A program made the translations under genes and the position numbers. DNA of 42,844 bases from Fidelibacterota bacterium. Lineage in GTDB: Bacteria > Fidelibacterota > Marinisomatia > Marinisomatales > UBA1611. Each line of letters begins with the position of its first letter. Within the stretch, counting starts at the first letter, position 1. Below the pieces are notes generated by a model, which was given only the letters and a program-made list of their open reading frames with translations, had not been told where the DNA came from and made no database searches. Location of the stretch: contig JABHKE010000021.1 in assembly GCA_018692355.1 (NCBI GenBank), positions 1 to 42,844 on the forward strand. The letters are read 5' to 3'. Below, one piece after another: positions 25,198 through 34,524 of this stretch.

Positions 25198-27180
25198 TTG
25201 AATAATTCATTTATCAAATGGTTGACGGCAACGTCTATCTGTTTTGGTACCAGTGTGTCTTTAAAAGACATCCATTACAGCATTAAGCAAAATGGTGTAA
25301 TGGTGAGCCTTGATTATACTGGTACAATCAAAGATGATGATATTATTGCCTGGAAATCTGATAGAGGGTGGGTTTACCTAACTCTATTAGGCGTACGGGC
25401 CCCTCTCAATAAATTTCCACAACAAAAATATAAAAAGCCTGTTAAAAAGATTGTGATAGACGATTTCAATGAGTCTATTCAAGTTGCAATATTAATTAAT
25501 AAACCCATTTTGGGATATGATATAATAAACTCAAAAACATCGGCAAGTACTGTTGTGTTCATACATACAGAAATGAAACGTTCTGATGTGACTAGTTTAA
25601 AGAGCTACATAAATGATAATGGGACATCTGTTTTTAATATAGCGCAATCTTCAGGATTCCCGCAATACAATACAAATTTTAAGAATGCTTTTGATCAGGC
25701 TCGATCTGAATTAGGTCCCAATTCAATTTTTGAATTCCACGGGGAATTGTACACAACAAATCACCCAGGAGAAATAAACTCCATGTTTAATCCCGGGCTT
25801 ACGGTCTCTATTAAGAATGGAAACACTAAAAATGTAGATCTAAGGAAAACTGAATTATTAACTGATAATGATAGCCTTATTGAAGAGATCTACGTAGATA
25901 TAACAAAAGATCAGGTCTTTGATAAAAAAATGGGAGTCAAAAATCCAGTACTGCATAAGCAGGACATACAAGAGGATACTCATTCATATACGAATATTGG
26001 TAAAACACAACTATCAAACGAAGATAATCAACAGCTCAGCGTTATTCTTCCGGATTTTACAGAACAAGAGCCACCCCAGAAAGAAATAGGGAAAACTACA
26101 CGTGAACCAGAAGTCACCGCTGATGAGTTTTCAATGGAAATACAAAAGGAACCTAGAGAAAATAAAGGATGGTTTCGAAAACTTTTTTCAAAAACAAAAG
26201 ACCGCAAACAACAGAAGCAAAAAAAAGAAATATTATCTAACGAATTGGCAGTTGCGATTAATGATTTGGCAAGAGTGAAGAAAATAGAGGAAGATGGCGG
26301 GTGGTCCATGAATGATTATTCACAATCTAATAGTGAAAAACCCAAGGTCCAGCTAGAACAAATTGTAATCCATGAACCGGAAGTTGTGGCTGATGTGCAA
26401 GAAGTAATAGATTATGAGTTATCAGGGACGCAGGAACCAGACTTCAATAAGAACGATGGGTGGGCCATGAGCGATTATCCAAACTACGATAAGGCAAACT
26501 TCAATCGTCAAAACTTAGAAAAAGGAACCGATAATAAGGTTGATTTTCCACTGCTCCCAGAACCTGAATCAGTTTCTGTTGGTTCGAATGAGAATAAAGA
26601 CTGGGATACGAATGTGTTTTTCGTCACACATCTAGACCCATACGACGAGTCGCTAGTGGCGGATGTTATGCCCATCGAGGAACCTATGGAGAGTGAATAC
26701 AAAAACACTACAAAACTTTATCCGAGTCAGGTGAATATTCCACAATACTTAGCCAAAGAAATACCTGATTCTTCAGGTATTCGCGTTACAGCAAACAGAG
26801 AAGGAATTCCAATTTATATTGATGGAAAACTGGTGGGAGTAACACCACTCACAGGGCCGATTAAACTCTCTCCCGGTTGGCATCAAGTCAGCGGGCTTAC
26901 TCCATTATACGCAAAGGTCCTTAACAGGTCCGGTATGGAATATGTAGATGACGATCCTATTCTACGAAATAATCAATTATTTGGATCCCGAACAGTTTAC
27001 GTAGGTCCTAAAAATATTTCTGTCATCAATCTCACATTTAATGATATTGGAGATCCCCCTAGTCATCCATTCTCATTGAAAGATTTACCCCAGAATATGG
27101 CCGAAACTGAAGGAGGCATGATGGTTGGGTTCCCGGTGATCATGGCTCTTTTTGGGTTCATCACTTGGGGTATGATCTAA
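25198..27180 (+). CDS. Exported protein with AMIN-like N-terminus and PEGA domain
   Basis: 660 aa with an unusual TTG start supported by GGAG six bases upstream; the nearest upstream ATG frame closes at once. A signal-peptide-like N-terminus leads to an AMIN-like beta domain (about residues 25-125: GVMVSLDYTGTIKDDDIIAW ... VYLTLLGVRAP), a type often seen in peptidoglycan- or secretin-associated proteins. A long low-complexity acidic/basic linker (about 200-500) contains the repeated short motif GWSMNDY / GWAMSDY. Residues about 524-580 form a PEGA domain (GIPIYIDGKLVGVTPLTGPIKLSPGWHQV). A C-terminal hydrophobic helix (about 637-658) ends the protein. It may be a cell-wall-associated scaffold. 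The next gene (glutamate-cysteine ligase) starts 42 bases downstream. Confidence 0.6.
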   Translation: MNNSFIKWLTATSICFGTSVSLKDIHYSIKQNGVMVSLDYTGTIKDDDIIAWKSDRGWVYLTLLGVRAPLNKFPQQKYKKPVKKIVIDDFNESIQVAILINKPILGYDIINSKTSASTVVFIHTEMKRSDVTSLKSYINDNGTSVFNIAQSSGFPQYNTNFKNAFDQARSELGPNSIFEFHGELYTTNHPGEINSMFNPGLTVSIKNGNTKNVDLRKTELLTDNDSLIEEIYVDITKDQVFDKKMGVKNPVLHKQDIQEDTHSYTNIGKTQLSNEDNQQLSVILPDFTEQEPPQKEIGKTTREPEVTADEFSMEIQKEPRENKGWFRKLFSKTKDRKQQKQKKEILSNELAVAINDLARVKKIEEDGGWSMNDYSQSNSEKPKVQLEQIVIHEPEVVADVQEVIDYELSGTQEPDFNKNDGWAMSDYPNYDKANFNRQNLEKGTDNKVDFPLLPEPESVSVGSNENKDWDTNVFFVTHLDPYDESLVADVMPIEEPMESEYKNTTKLYPSQVNIPQYLAKEIPDSSGIRVTANREGIPIYIDGKLVGVTPLTGPIKLSPGWHQVSGLTPLYAKVLNRSGMEYVDDDPILRNNQLFGSRTVYVGPKNISVINLTFNDIGDPPSHPFSLKDLPQNMAETEGGMMVGFPVIMALFGFITWGMI

Positions 27181-27222
27181 TTTCATTTCCGTCTTTATCA
27201 ACAATTTTATTTAATTTTTACT

Positions 27223-28446
27223 ATGGGTATTTACGATAAAATCCGATCTTTTATATTTTCGAATTTAGTTTCCACCAAACATCAAACCATTGGCATGGAA
27301 GAAGAATGTATCCTTTATACTAAAGAGAACCATCGCCTTCCCGTGAATCCCGGTGATGAATTTTCCGCGACAGACCTTTTGGCTATTATGAATGAGAATG
27401 TAGGAAGAAATGGTATTTATTCTCTCGAGCCTGGCGGACAACTTGAATGGTCCAGCCCGCCGTACCGAGATTTAAATACTTTATTCACTGCAATTGGCAA
27501 ACACAAGCAAGCTTTAACAGAAGTTGTAAATGCCAATAACCTAAAGATCATCAATTATAGTTTGGAACCCAATTATGCCCCTGATGACATTGACCTGATC
27601 AATCAACTAAAATATCAACTCATGAATGCTAATATGGAACAAAACGGCACCATGGGGAAATGGATGATGCGTAATACCACCAGCATCCAGATCAATTTTG
27701 ACATTACTAGTGAAAGAAATCTAGAAGATATGACATTTGTTGCAGACTGCCTGCAACCGGTGTCTGCTTATCTTTTTGCAAACAGCCCTTTCCAAAATGG
27801 ACAACCAACCGGATTAGAAAACACCCGTAGTGTGATTTGGGAGAATACAGATAATTTCCGTTGCCGGAACTTGATTAATCATGGTATAGAATCCCCAGAA
27901 AGAATGATAGATCAATATATAGATTACATAATGGGCGTTCCCGGTATTTTTGAATTGGACCATAACGGAATTATTGTGAGTACAAATCAGACTTTAGGCG
28001 AAAGGCTCATTGGATTGGAAAAGTTGGGGAATCTTCGCACAGAAGATATTCAGGCTGCTTTGCACCAGATTTTTACCAATGTTCGTCTGAAAAATTTGTT
28101 GGAAGTCCGTGGTTCTGATCGTCCGCCCATGGGCTATGAAATGGCACCAGTGGCTTTTTGGACATCCATTCTTACGGTGGAATCTATCCGTGATGAATTA
28201 CTATCTGTTGTGAAAAATTGGACAGTAGAAGATCGGCATAAATTCAATAAAGCATCTCTAGTTTTGGATGATTCCCAGATTGGCCCGGATGGAAAAACAT
28301 ATAGTGAATGGAATCAATGGGTGGGCAATTTAGCCTTAGCAGGGCTGAAAGAACGGAGTCTTGACGAAGAAAAATTCTTTGACTCGTTTTTTGAAATTGT
28401 TATGGAAAAAGGCCCCTTTGGGTTGCAAGCGCAATTCAAAGATTGA
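27223..28446 (+). CDS. gshA: Glutamate-cysteine ligase, GCS2 family
   Basis: 407 aa. The family signature is clear: TIGMEEECILY (glutamate-binding/ATP-grasp-like GCS2 start), SLEPGGQLEWSSPPYRDL, WMMRNTTSIQINFDI, LFANSPFQNG, TRSVIWENTD and EVRGSDRPP. The enzyme joins glutamate and cysteine with ATP, the first step to glutathione or other gamma-glutamyl thiols. It resembles the plant/proteobacterial type II GCL and not the shorter YbdK carboxylate-amine ligases. No glutathione synthetase gene is in the window, so the final thiol is unknown. ATG 27223 has no strong ribosome binding site. Confidence 0.85.
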   Translation: MGIYDKIRSFIFSNLVSTKHQTIGMEEECILYTKENHRLPVNPGDEFSATDLLAIMNENVGRNGIYSLEPGGQLEWSSPPYRDLNTLFTAIGKHKQALTEVVNANNLKIINYSLEPNYAPDDIDLINQLKYQLMNANMEQNGTMGKWMMRNTTSIQINFDITSERNLEDMTFVADCLQPVSAYLFANSPFQNGQPTGLENTRSVIWENTDNFRCRNLINHGIESPERMIDQYIDYIMGVPGIFELDHNGIIVSTNQTLGERLIGLEKLGNLRTEDIQAALHQIFTNVRLKNLLEVRGSDRPPMGYEMAPVAFWTSILTVESIRDELLSVVKNWTVEDRHKFNKASLVLDDSQIGPDGKTYSEWNQWVGNLALAGLKERSLDEEKFFDSFFEIVMEKGPFGLQAQFKD

Positions 28447-28447
28447 A

Positions 28448-28903
28448 ATGGCAATAACAATGGACCAAAAAAAAATTCATAATTTCATATGGATGCCACT
28501 TTTTCTCATTGGCCTTAGTGCTGTTGTACTGGGATTAGGCTGGCTCATTCATCCAGAACCTTGGATGCTGGACCAACCACCCAACGAAGTATTGCTTCAA
28601 ACGTCTTTCCATACTTTGTTTGCAGATGATATAAATGCTCATCTTCCGGATTATTTATTAGTTATTTATCGTTTTTTTGGGTGGTGGGTTATCTCTATTG
28701 GACTTTTGACTATGACTTACATCCAAGTCACAAAAATGGGAACAGCATTGGCCCGGAATTCAATCTTGGGTGTATTGTTAATTATATTGATTGGTGTTGC
28801 ATACATGGTTTTCAATTTTATTCCTCTCTCACCTTTTAAGATAGCTCTATATTTGCAATCAGTCATGTGGCTCACCAGCGCTTATTTTTCTACACAGTTA
28901 TAA
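28448..28903 (+). CDS. Small polytopic membrane protein
   Basis: 151 aa from ATG 28448 (ATG 28460 is also possible). About four hydrophobic helices: FIWMPLFLIGLSAVVLGLGW, a central helix near FFGWWVISIGLLTM, ILGVLLIILIGVAYMVF, and a last one near ALYLQSVMWLTSAYF. A loop after helix 1 (HPEPWMLDQPPNEVLLQTSF) is probably outside. It starts one base after the glutamate-cysteine ligase stop codon and is probably co-transcribed with it. Family not recognised. Confidence 0.65.
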   Translation: MAITMDQKKIHNFIWMPLFLIGLSAVVLGLGWLIHPEPWMLDQPPNEVLLQTSFHTLFADDINAHLPDYLLVIYRFFGWWVISIGLLTMTYIQVTKMGTALARNSILGVLLIILIGVAYMVFNFIPLSPFKIALYLQSVMWLTSAYFSTQL

Positions 28904-28982
28904 GATTAGTTGTTTGGATTCTCCGTGCGCAGGCACATTTGAGTCCTTAATTTCAGTCCTTATATTTTGATTAATTCTCTGG

Positions 28983-29657
28983 ATGAACTCCTACTTTACA
29001 TCTACACTTTTCAGAAAAACTCTGGCCGCCCTATCCGGATTATTTCTTACTTTATTTTTAATCGGACACTTGGTTGGGAATCTCCAACTGATCATGCTTT
29101 CCGGTTCTGCTGCGCAAGAGCAATTCAATGAATATGCCTTTTTCATGACCACTAATCCGTTGGTGAAAATTTTATCCCTTCTCACATATACATCCATCAT
29201 TCTGCATACAATTTTGACAATATTTCTTGCCATACAATCCAAAAACGCTCGTCCTGTGGATTATGCTGTCTCATCGGGATCCGAGAATAGTAGTTGGGCA
29301 TCCAGAAACATGCCGTTATTGGGGGTGCTTGTTATGGTATTTATTGCGATTCATATGAAAAGTTTTTGGTATGAAATGCATTGGGGACAAGTGGGGAATG
29401 ACCCTTGGGGTAACCAGGATCTTTATACGGTTACTGTCACGGCCTTTCGGGAAGTGTGGTATACTGCATTTTATGTGTTCAGCATGATAATTCTCGGGTT
29501 CCATTTAAACCATGGTGTTGCATCAGCATTTCAAACGCTGGGGCTTAAAACACAAAAGTATCTTTCTCCAATCGAGAAATTTGCCGGCGCATTTTCAATT
29601 CTTGTTCCGGTAGCATTTGCAAGTATTCCAATCATCCTTTATTTACAGAGCCTCTGA
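28983..29657 (+). CDS. sdhC: Succinate dehydrogenase cytochrome b558 subunit
   Basis: 224 aa with five membrane helices (about residues 12-33, 60-84, 108-129, 157-181, 200-220). This is the single-subunit diheme anchor found in Bacteroidota and epsilon-type fumarate reductases. Candidate heme-ligating histidines H29, H75, H124 and H174/H177 lie in the helices. It anchors SdhAB in the inner membrane and passes electrons to menaquinone. The stop codon overlaps the sdhA start (TGATG), giving a tight sdhCAB operon without a separate sdhD. Confidence 0.92.
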   Translation: MNSYFTSTLFRKTLAALSGLFLTLFLIGHLVGNLQLIMLSGSAAQEQFNEYAFFMTTNPLVKILSLLTYTSIILHTILTIFLAIQSKNARPVDYAVSSGSENSSWASRNMPLLGVLVMVFIAIHMKSFWYEMHWGQVGNDPWGNQDLYTVTVTAFREVWYTAFYVFSMIILGFHLNHGVASAFQTLGLKTQKYLSPIEKFAGAFSILVPVAFASIPIILYLQSL

Positions 29658-31570
29658 TGTTGGAAAGCAGAATTCCTGACGGCCAGCTCATAGATAAATG
29701 GACGAATTATAAATCAAGAGTCCCATTGGTGAGTCCATCGAACAAACGCCGATTGGATGTTATTGTTATTGGAACCGGTCTCGCTGGTGCATCCGCCGCA
29801 TCATCCATGGCAGAAATGGGGTATAATGTAAAAACATTTTGTTTTCAGGATAGTCCCCGCCGCGCTCATTCAATTGCTGCGCAAGGCGGGATCAATGCCG
29901 CAAAAAATTATCAGAATGACGGTGATTCTGTTTACCGTCTTTTTTATGATACCATCAAAGGTGGGGATTATCGTTCCAGAGAAGCCAATGTTTATCGGTT
30001 GGCAGAAGTGAGTGCAAATATTATTGACCAATGTGTGGCTCAGGGCGTGCCTTTTGCCCGGGAATATGGTGGTACATTGGATAATCGTTCTTTTGGTGGT
30101 GTCCAGGTATCCAGGACCTTCTACGCTCGAGGACAAACAGGACAACAGCTCTTACTGGGTGCATATAGTGCTTTAAGTCGACAGATCGCCAAGGGCAGTG
30201 TTACTATGTATAATAGACATGAAATGTTGGATATAGTAAAAATTGATGGCAAAGCCCGCGGTGTAATCGTCCGCAATTTGATGACTGGAGAATATGAACG
30301 CCATTTTGGTCATGCTGTTGTTTTAGCTACAGGGGGATATGGAAATGTTTTTTACCTTTCTACCAATGCTATGGGTAGCAATGTAACGGCAGTGTGGAAG
30401 GCCTATAAAAAAGGTGCTATGTTTGGGAATCCATGTTTCACACAGATTCATCCAACCTGCATACCGGTGTCCGGAGACTATCAATCCAAATTGACACTTA
30501 TGTCTGAATCTCTGCGGAATGATGGCCGGATATGGGTTCCCAAGAAGAAGGGAGACGATCGTCGTCCACGAGATATTCCAGAAGAAGAACGTGATTATTA
30601 TTTGGAACGACGTTATCCGGCATTCGGGAATCTTGTTCCTAGGGACGTTGCATCCCGCGCAGCCAAAGAACGATGTGATGAAGGGTTTGGAGTTGGGCCA
30701 ACCAAACTTGCCGTTTATCTCGATTTTAAAGATTCGATTAAACGGTTAGGTCAGGATGTGGTGAGTGCCAGATATGGAAATTTATTCCAGATGTATGCAA
30801 AAATTACAGGAGACGATCCATACACAACGCCCATGCGAATATATCCAGCTGTCCACTATACCATGGGTGGACTCTGGGTAGATTATAATCTTATGACTAC
30901 CGTTCCCGGGCTTTATGCTATTGGCGAATGTAATTATTCAGATCATGGTGCAAACCGATTGGGGGCATCTGCATTAATGCAAGGATTGGCGGATGGTTAC
31001 TTTGTCCTCCCTTATACAATAGGTGAATATTTATCCAATGATATTCGCACACCGGCGATTCCTACAAACCATGAAGCATTTGATAAAGCAGAAAAAGATG
31101 CACGAGATCAAAATAATCGGTTATTGAATAATAATGGCAGTCGCTCTGTGGAAAGTTTTCATCGTGATTTGGGACATATCATGTGGGAGAATTGTGGGAT
31201 GGCTCGGAACCAAGGAGGGCTCACAAAAGCAATCAGTGAAATTCAATCCTTGAAAAAAGACTATTGGGAAAAGGTCCGTGTCCCCGGCCGAGATAATGTT
31301 TTAAATCCAGAATTAGAGAAGGCGGGCCGTGTTGCAGATTTTCTGGAATTAGGTGAATTGATGGTTCGAGATGCACTGGACCGGAGTGAATCCTGCGGTG
31401 GGCACTTTCGTGAGGAATCCCAAACCGAAGAAGGTGAAGCTCTCCGAGATGATGAAAATTTTACTTTTTCATCTGCATGGGAATATAAGGGTGAAGCAAC
31501 AGAACCGATACGGAACAAGGAAGAATTAACATTTGATACCGTTCATTTAACTCAGCGGAGTTATAAGTAA
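29657..31570 (+). CDS. sdhA: Succinate dehydrogenase/fumarate reductase flavoprotein subunit
   Basis: 637 aa. It oxidises succinate to fumarate with covalently bound FAD, in the TCA cycle and respiratory chain. Visible features: the Rossmann motif [14 protein letters not shown] (about residues 35-48), [18 protein letters not shown] with the FAD-linking His71, and the substrate region [11 protein letters not shown] ... [14 protein letters not shown]. Also present are [16 protein letters not shown] with the catalytic Arg, [12 protein letters not shown], and [28 protein letters not shown] for FAD. The one-base overlaps with sdhC and sdhB indicate coupled translation. The length and the sequence around the FAD site are of the Bacteroidota/epsilon-type frd class, which can in principle run in either direction. 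Confidence 0.97.
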   Translation: MLESRIPDGQLIDKWTNYKSRVPLVSPSNKRRLDVIVIGTGLAGASAASSMAEMGYNVKTFCFQDSPRRAHSIAAQGGINAAKNYQNDGDSVYRLFYDTIKGGDYRSREANVYRLAEVSANIIDQCVAQGVPFAREYGGTLDNRSFGGVQVSRTFYARGQTGQQLLLGAYSALSRQIAKGSVTMYNRHEMLDIVKIDGKARGVIVRNLMTGEYERHFGHAVVLATGGYGNVFYLSTNAMGSNVTAVWKAYKKGAMFGNPCFTQIHPTCIPVSGDYQSKLTLMSESLRNDGRIWVPKKKGDDRRPRDIPEEERDYYLERRYPAFGNLVPRDVASRAAKERCDEGFGVGPTKLAVYLDFKDSIKRLGQDVVSARYGNLFQMYAKITGDDPYTTPMRIYPAVHYTMGGLWVDYNLMTTVPGLYAIGECNYSDHGANRLGASALMQGLADGYFVLPYTIGEYLSNDIRTPAIPTNHEAFDKAEKDARDQNNRLLNNNGSRSVESFHRDLGHIMWENCGMARNQGGLTKAISEIQSLKKDYWEKVRVPGRDNVLNPELEKAGRVADFLELGELMVRDALDRSESCGGHFREESQTEEGEALRDDENFTFSSAWEYKGEATEPIRNKEELTFDTVHLTQRSYK

Positions 31571-32322
31571 TGGCAAACTTGAATCTTACGCTAAAAATCT
31601 GGCGCCAGGATGGACCCGAGGAAATAGGAGAATTCAAAACGTATCACGTAACCAGACTCAATACACATATGTCATTTCTGGAAATGCTGGATGTCCTGAA
31701 CGAAGAATTAGTGAATACCGGTGATGAACCTGTAGCCTTCGATCATGACTGCAGGGAAGGTATCTGCGGAATGTGTTCTATGGTGATCAATGGTCGTCCT
31801 CATGGGCCCTTAGAAGGAACCACGGCCTGTCAATTGCACATGCGCCATTTTAACAATGATGATACTATTACCATCGAACCGTGGCGAGCAAAACCATTTC
31901 CTGTTATAAAAGATCTGGTAGTAGACCGAACCTCATTTGACCGCATCATTCAATCAGGTGGATTTGTATCTATAAACACCGGGAGTGCGCCGGATGGAAA
32001 TGCCATCCCCATCGGAAAAGAAATTGCAGAAGATGCTTTTGATGCAGCCGCCTGTATTGGCTGTGGTGCCTGCGTGGCTGCATGTAAAAATGCATCCGCT
32101 AGTTTATTTACAGCCTCAAAAATATCTCAATTGGCGTTGTTGCCCCAAGGTCAACCAGAACGGGAAGAGCGGGCGATTCGCATGGTAAGACAGATGGATG
32201 AAGAAGGGTTTGGTCACTGCACCAATACGGGTGCCTGTGAAGCAGAATGTCCAAAAGAAATATCAGTGGATTATATCCGTAAAATGAACTGGGAATACCA
32301 TCGAGCGAACGTAAGGGGATAA
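31570..32322 (+). CDS. sdhB: Succinate dehydrogenase iron-sulfur subunit
   Basis: 250 aa. The N-terminal 2Fe-2S plant-type ferredoxin domain has C61, C66, C69 (CREGICGMC) and C87. The C-terminal bacterial ferredoxin domain has C162, C165, C168 and C172 ([11 protein letters not shown]) plus C217, C223 and C227 ([11 protein letters not shown]) for the two further clusters. It passes electrons from FADH2 in SdhA to the heme-bearing SdhC. It is the last gene of sdhCAB and is followed 18 bases later by a strong terminator. Confidence 0.96.
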   Translation: MANLNLTLKIWRQDGPEEIGEFKTYHVTRLNTHMSFLEMLDVLNEELVNTGDEPVAFDHDCREGICGMCSMVINGRPHGPLEGTTACQLHMRHFNNDDTITIEPWRAKPFPVIKDLVVDRTSFDRIIQSGGFVSINTGSAPDGNAIPIGKEIAEDAFDAAACIGCGACVAACKNASASLFTASKISQLALLPQGQPEREERAIRMVRQMDEEGFGHCTNTGACEAECPKEISVDYIRKMNWEYHRANVRG

Positions 32323-32340
32323 CAACTTTTAATGGTATAT

Positions 32341-32386
32341 AAAAAAGCCCCGTTCTTTGAGCTTATCAAAGAACGGGGCTTTTTTA
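32341..32386. terminator. Bidirectional rho-independent terminator between sdhB and tonB
   Basis: A perfect 15-bp stem (32346-32360 with 32366-32380; arm AGCCCCGTTCTTTGA) and a 5-base loop are flanked by an A-tract on the left and a T-tract on the right. It can therefore end both the rightward sdhCAB and the leftward tonB operon. Confidence 0.95.
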
Positions 32387-32406
32387 TTTTTACATGACGG
32401 TTGTTT

Positions 32407-33021
32407 TTATTTTAATCTGAAATTTACTGGGATAGAGATCCAGACCGCCACGGGTCTCTCCCGCTGTTCTGCCGGATGAAATTTTGTCCTGCGGATGGCC
32501 TCCATAGCCGCCTCATCCAAACCTGTATTTGGAACGCCTTTTAAGATCAGGGTTTCTTTCACGCGACCATTTTGATCAATGAAGGCTTGAACCACAACTA
32601 CACCTTCAATACCGGCCTCTTGGGCAATTTCCGGGTAAATAGGCCTAATGACTGTTTTAGGTCTCGGAGCTAAATCATATGGTATAAAGGCAACCTTAGG
32701 ACCTGAAGGGGGAGGTGGTGGAGCATCCATGTTGGAAAAATCATCAAAATCCAATTCATCTAAAGTGAGATCGTCAGCAATGTCTTCATCATCTGAAGGG
32801 ACAGGTATGGATGGACGTGCAGGAGGAGGCGTATTATCAATTTGCTGGGTCTGGGGAATATCAATATTTTCAATAATGATCTGGTCCACACCTTCAAATT
32901 CCATGGTGTTCTGAAAGCGGGGAAACATGAGAAAATTCATAATCACAAGCCCAACCCCAATCAACCCGGTAATTCGGATCACGACTGGGTATTTTATTTT
33001 CAGCGGATTTATATATTCCAT
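32407..33021 (-). CDS. tonB: TonB family energy transducer
   Basis: 204 aa. One N-terminal membrane helix (about residues 15-31, VIRITGLIGVGLVIMNFLMF), a proline- and acid-rich periplasmic linker (PPARPSIPVP; DAPPPPPSGP) and a C-terminal TonB domain (about 115-204). The C-terminal domain has YPEIAQEAGIEGVVVVQAFI and GLDEAAMEAIRRTKFHPAEQ. TonB carries energy from ExbB/ExbD to outer-membrane receptors. It is the last gene of the minus-strand operon and its ATG overlaps the upstream exbD stop by one base. No TonB-dependent receptor gene is in the window. Confidence 0.92.
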   Translation of the reverse strand: MEYINPLKIKYPVVIRITGLIGVGLVIMNFLMFPRFQNTMEFEGVDQIIIENIDIPQTQQIDNTPPPARPSIPVPSDDEDIADDLTLDELDFDDFSNMDAPPPPPSGPKVAFIPYDLAPRPKTVIRPIYPEIAQEAGIEGVVVVQAFIDQNGRVKETLILKGVPNTGLDEAAMEAIRRTKFHPAEQRERPVAVWISIPVNFRLK

Positions 33022-33431
33022 TAATCAACTAGCGTTTTCGTGGAATAATTGAGTTTCAATGCTTCCACTTTGCGAAGATTGTCATGAATGTCAGAAATGA
33101 GTCCCATTTCGGCTTCTTCGTCTCCTTTCAAAGAAACAACTATCTGTGGATCAGCCACCCGTTTGTCATACATGACCAGGGATACATCATCCACGCTAAG
33201 CAAACGATCATCAATTGAAATAAGACCATCTTTTGAAACCCACAATTGAACTGTGTGCCGTTTAGATTTCAACTTTTCGATTCGTTTAGCTTTAGGCAGA
33301 TTCACAGGGAGCCCGGAATGCTCTTTTAATACAGTTGTAACCATAAAAAAGATAAGAAGCATAAAAATAATATCCGGCATGGATGCAGTAGGGATTTCAC
33401 TTGAAACCTGTGTTTTACGGGTAAATTTCAT
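33021..33431 (-). CDS. exbD: ExbD/TolR family biopolymer transport protein (second copy)
   Basis: 136 aa. A short basic cytoplasmic start, then TASMPDIIFMLLIFFMVTTVL, a single membrane helix with the proton-path Asp20, and a periplasmic domain (HTVQLWVSKDGLISIDDRLL; VSLKGDEEAEMG). It is paralogous to the upstream ExbD and overlaps both neighbours by one base. Two ExbD paralogs next to one ExbB is common in Bacteroidota-type Ton systems; the motor may hold an ExbD heterodimer in the ExbB pentamer. Confidence 0.92.
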   Translation of the reverse strand: MKFTRKTQVSSEIPTASMPDIIFMLLIFFMVTTVLKEHSGLPVNLPKAKRIEKLKSKRHTVQLWVSKDGLISIDDRLLSVDDVSLVMYDKRVADPQIVVSLKGDEEAEMGLISDIHDNLRKVEALKLNYSTKTLVD

Positions 33432-33829
33432 TAATTGCTGTTTGCGATTGAGATTCGTTTAGCATCGGCCATTTTCAATTGGTCGATGACACGAACATAA
33501 TCATTATATGCGGTTTTTGGGTGTGCCTTTACGGAAATGATGAGTTTATCATTTTTCCGAAGTTTTTGTCCCACAATGCGATGGATTTGATCTACAGTTG
33601 TAGGTTCTTCATCCAAAAGAACTTTTCCCTGGGAATTGATCAGGCAATTCAGGATATTTTCTTTCCGGATCTCAATCTCTATATCACCAGGAGGCGGGAG
33701 AACAATTCCCAATCCTTTATCCGTATCAATAGTGGTAGTTACCAGGAAAAAAATTAGGAGCAGGAAAGCAATATCTGCCATAGAAGATGTGGGAATTTCC
33801 CCACCTTTAAATCTGCGTTTATTGGCCAT
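33431..33829 (-). CDS. exbD: ExbD/TolR family biopolymer transport protein (first copy)
   Basis: 132 aa. TSSMADIAFLLLIFFLVTTTI forms the single helix with Asp19 as the proton-carrying residue, and GLGIVLPPPGDIEIEIRKENI begins the periplasmic part. It lies 15 bases after exbB and overlaps the second exbD by one base (TAATG). ExbD works with ExbB to convert proton-motive force into TonB movement. Confidence 0.93.
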   Translation of the reverse strand: MANKRRFKGGEIPTSSMADIAFLLLIFFLVTTTIDTDKGLGIVLPPPGDIEIEIRKENILNCLINSQGKVLLDEEPTTVDQIHRIVGQKLRKNDKLIISVKAHPKTAYNDYVRVIDQLKMADAKRISIANSN

Positions 33830-33844
33830 ACGGCTTAAGAGTTT

Positions 33845-34462
33845 TTATTTTTTCTGAGATTCTTTCTCGTACAAGTGATCCATGATCTTTACAGACTGCT
33901 CTTCCATATCCAACACAAGTTTATCGATTCGGGATACAAAAAGATTTTGACACGTCTGGATGATCATAGCCACAATCAATCCGAAAGCGGTGGTTAATAG
34001 TGCTTGGGAAATTCCCCCTGCCACAACAGCAGGCGAAATATCGTTGGCAGCTTTAATAGCGTCAAATGCACTAATCATTCCCACAACCGTTCCAGTAAAC
34101 CCGAGCATGGGCGCGATAGTGATCACAGCATTTAGCCAGATCATATTCTTTTCAAGAAATGCCATTTCGATTGACCCAGCATTTTGAATCGCTTTCTCAA
34201 CATCATTTAATCCGCGATGCATTCTGGAAAGCCCCGCGTGAAAAATCGCAGAAACGGGTCCATCCGTTTCTTTACAAAGCTCTACTGCGCCTGTTGTGCC
34301 ATTTTCATCAATTGCATTGGTGATTTCATCGAAAAAAGATTGTGAATCGACAGCAGACATCATCAGTGAATAAAATCGCTCGATGGCAAACCCCAGCCCA
34401 AATAAAAGGGTCAGTAGGATCGGCCACATGAAACCGCCACCTTCTAGAAAATAATGAACCAT
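33845..34462 (-). CDS. exbB: MotA/TolQ/ExbB proton channel family protein
   Basis: 205 aa with three membrane helices: GGGFMWPILLTLLFGLGFAIE, then NMIWLNAVITIAPMLGFTGTVVGMISAF and PAVVAGGISQALLTTAFGLIVAMI. The conserved LGFTGTVVGMI and ISxALLTTAxGL motifs are those of ExbB/TolQ pore helices. A GGAG ribosome binding site precedes the ATG. It starts the exbB-exbD-exbD-tonB run, directly downstream of ctpA. Confidence 0.95.
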   Translation of the reverse strand: MVHYFLEGGGFMWPILLTLLFGLGFAIERFYSLMMSAVDSQSFFDEITNAIDENGTTGAVELCKETDGPVSAIFHAGLSRMHRGLNDVEKAIQNAGSIEMAFLEKNMIWLNAVITIAPMLGFTGTVVGMISAFDAIKAANDISPAVVAGGISQALLTTAFGLIVAMIIQTCQNLFVSRIDKLVLDMEEQSVKIMDHLYEKESQKK

Positions 34463-34524
34463 AGTGTTACTCCGATTTTAATCTGATTAAAATAATGAAA
34501 AAAGTTATTTAAAAGACGCTGAAT

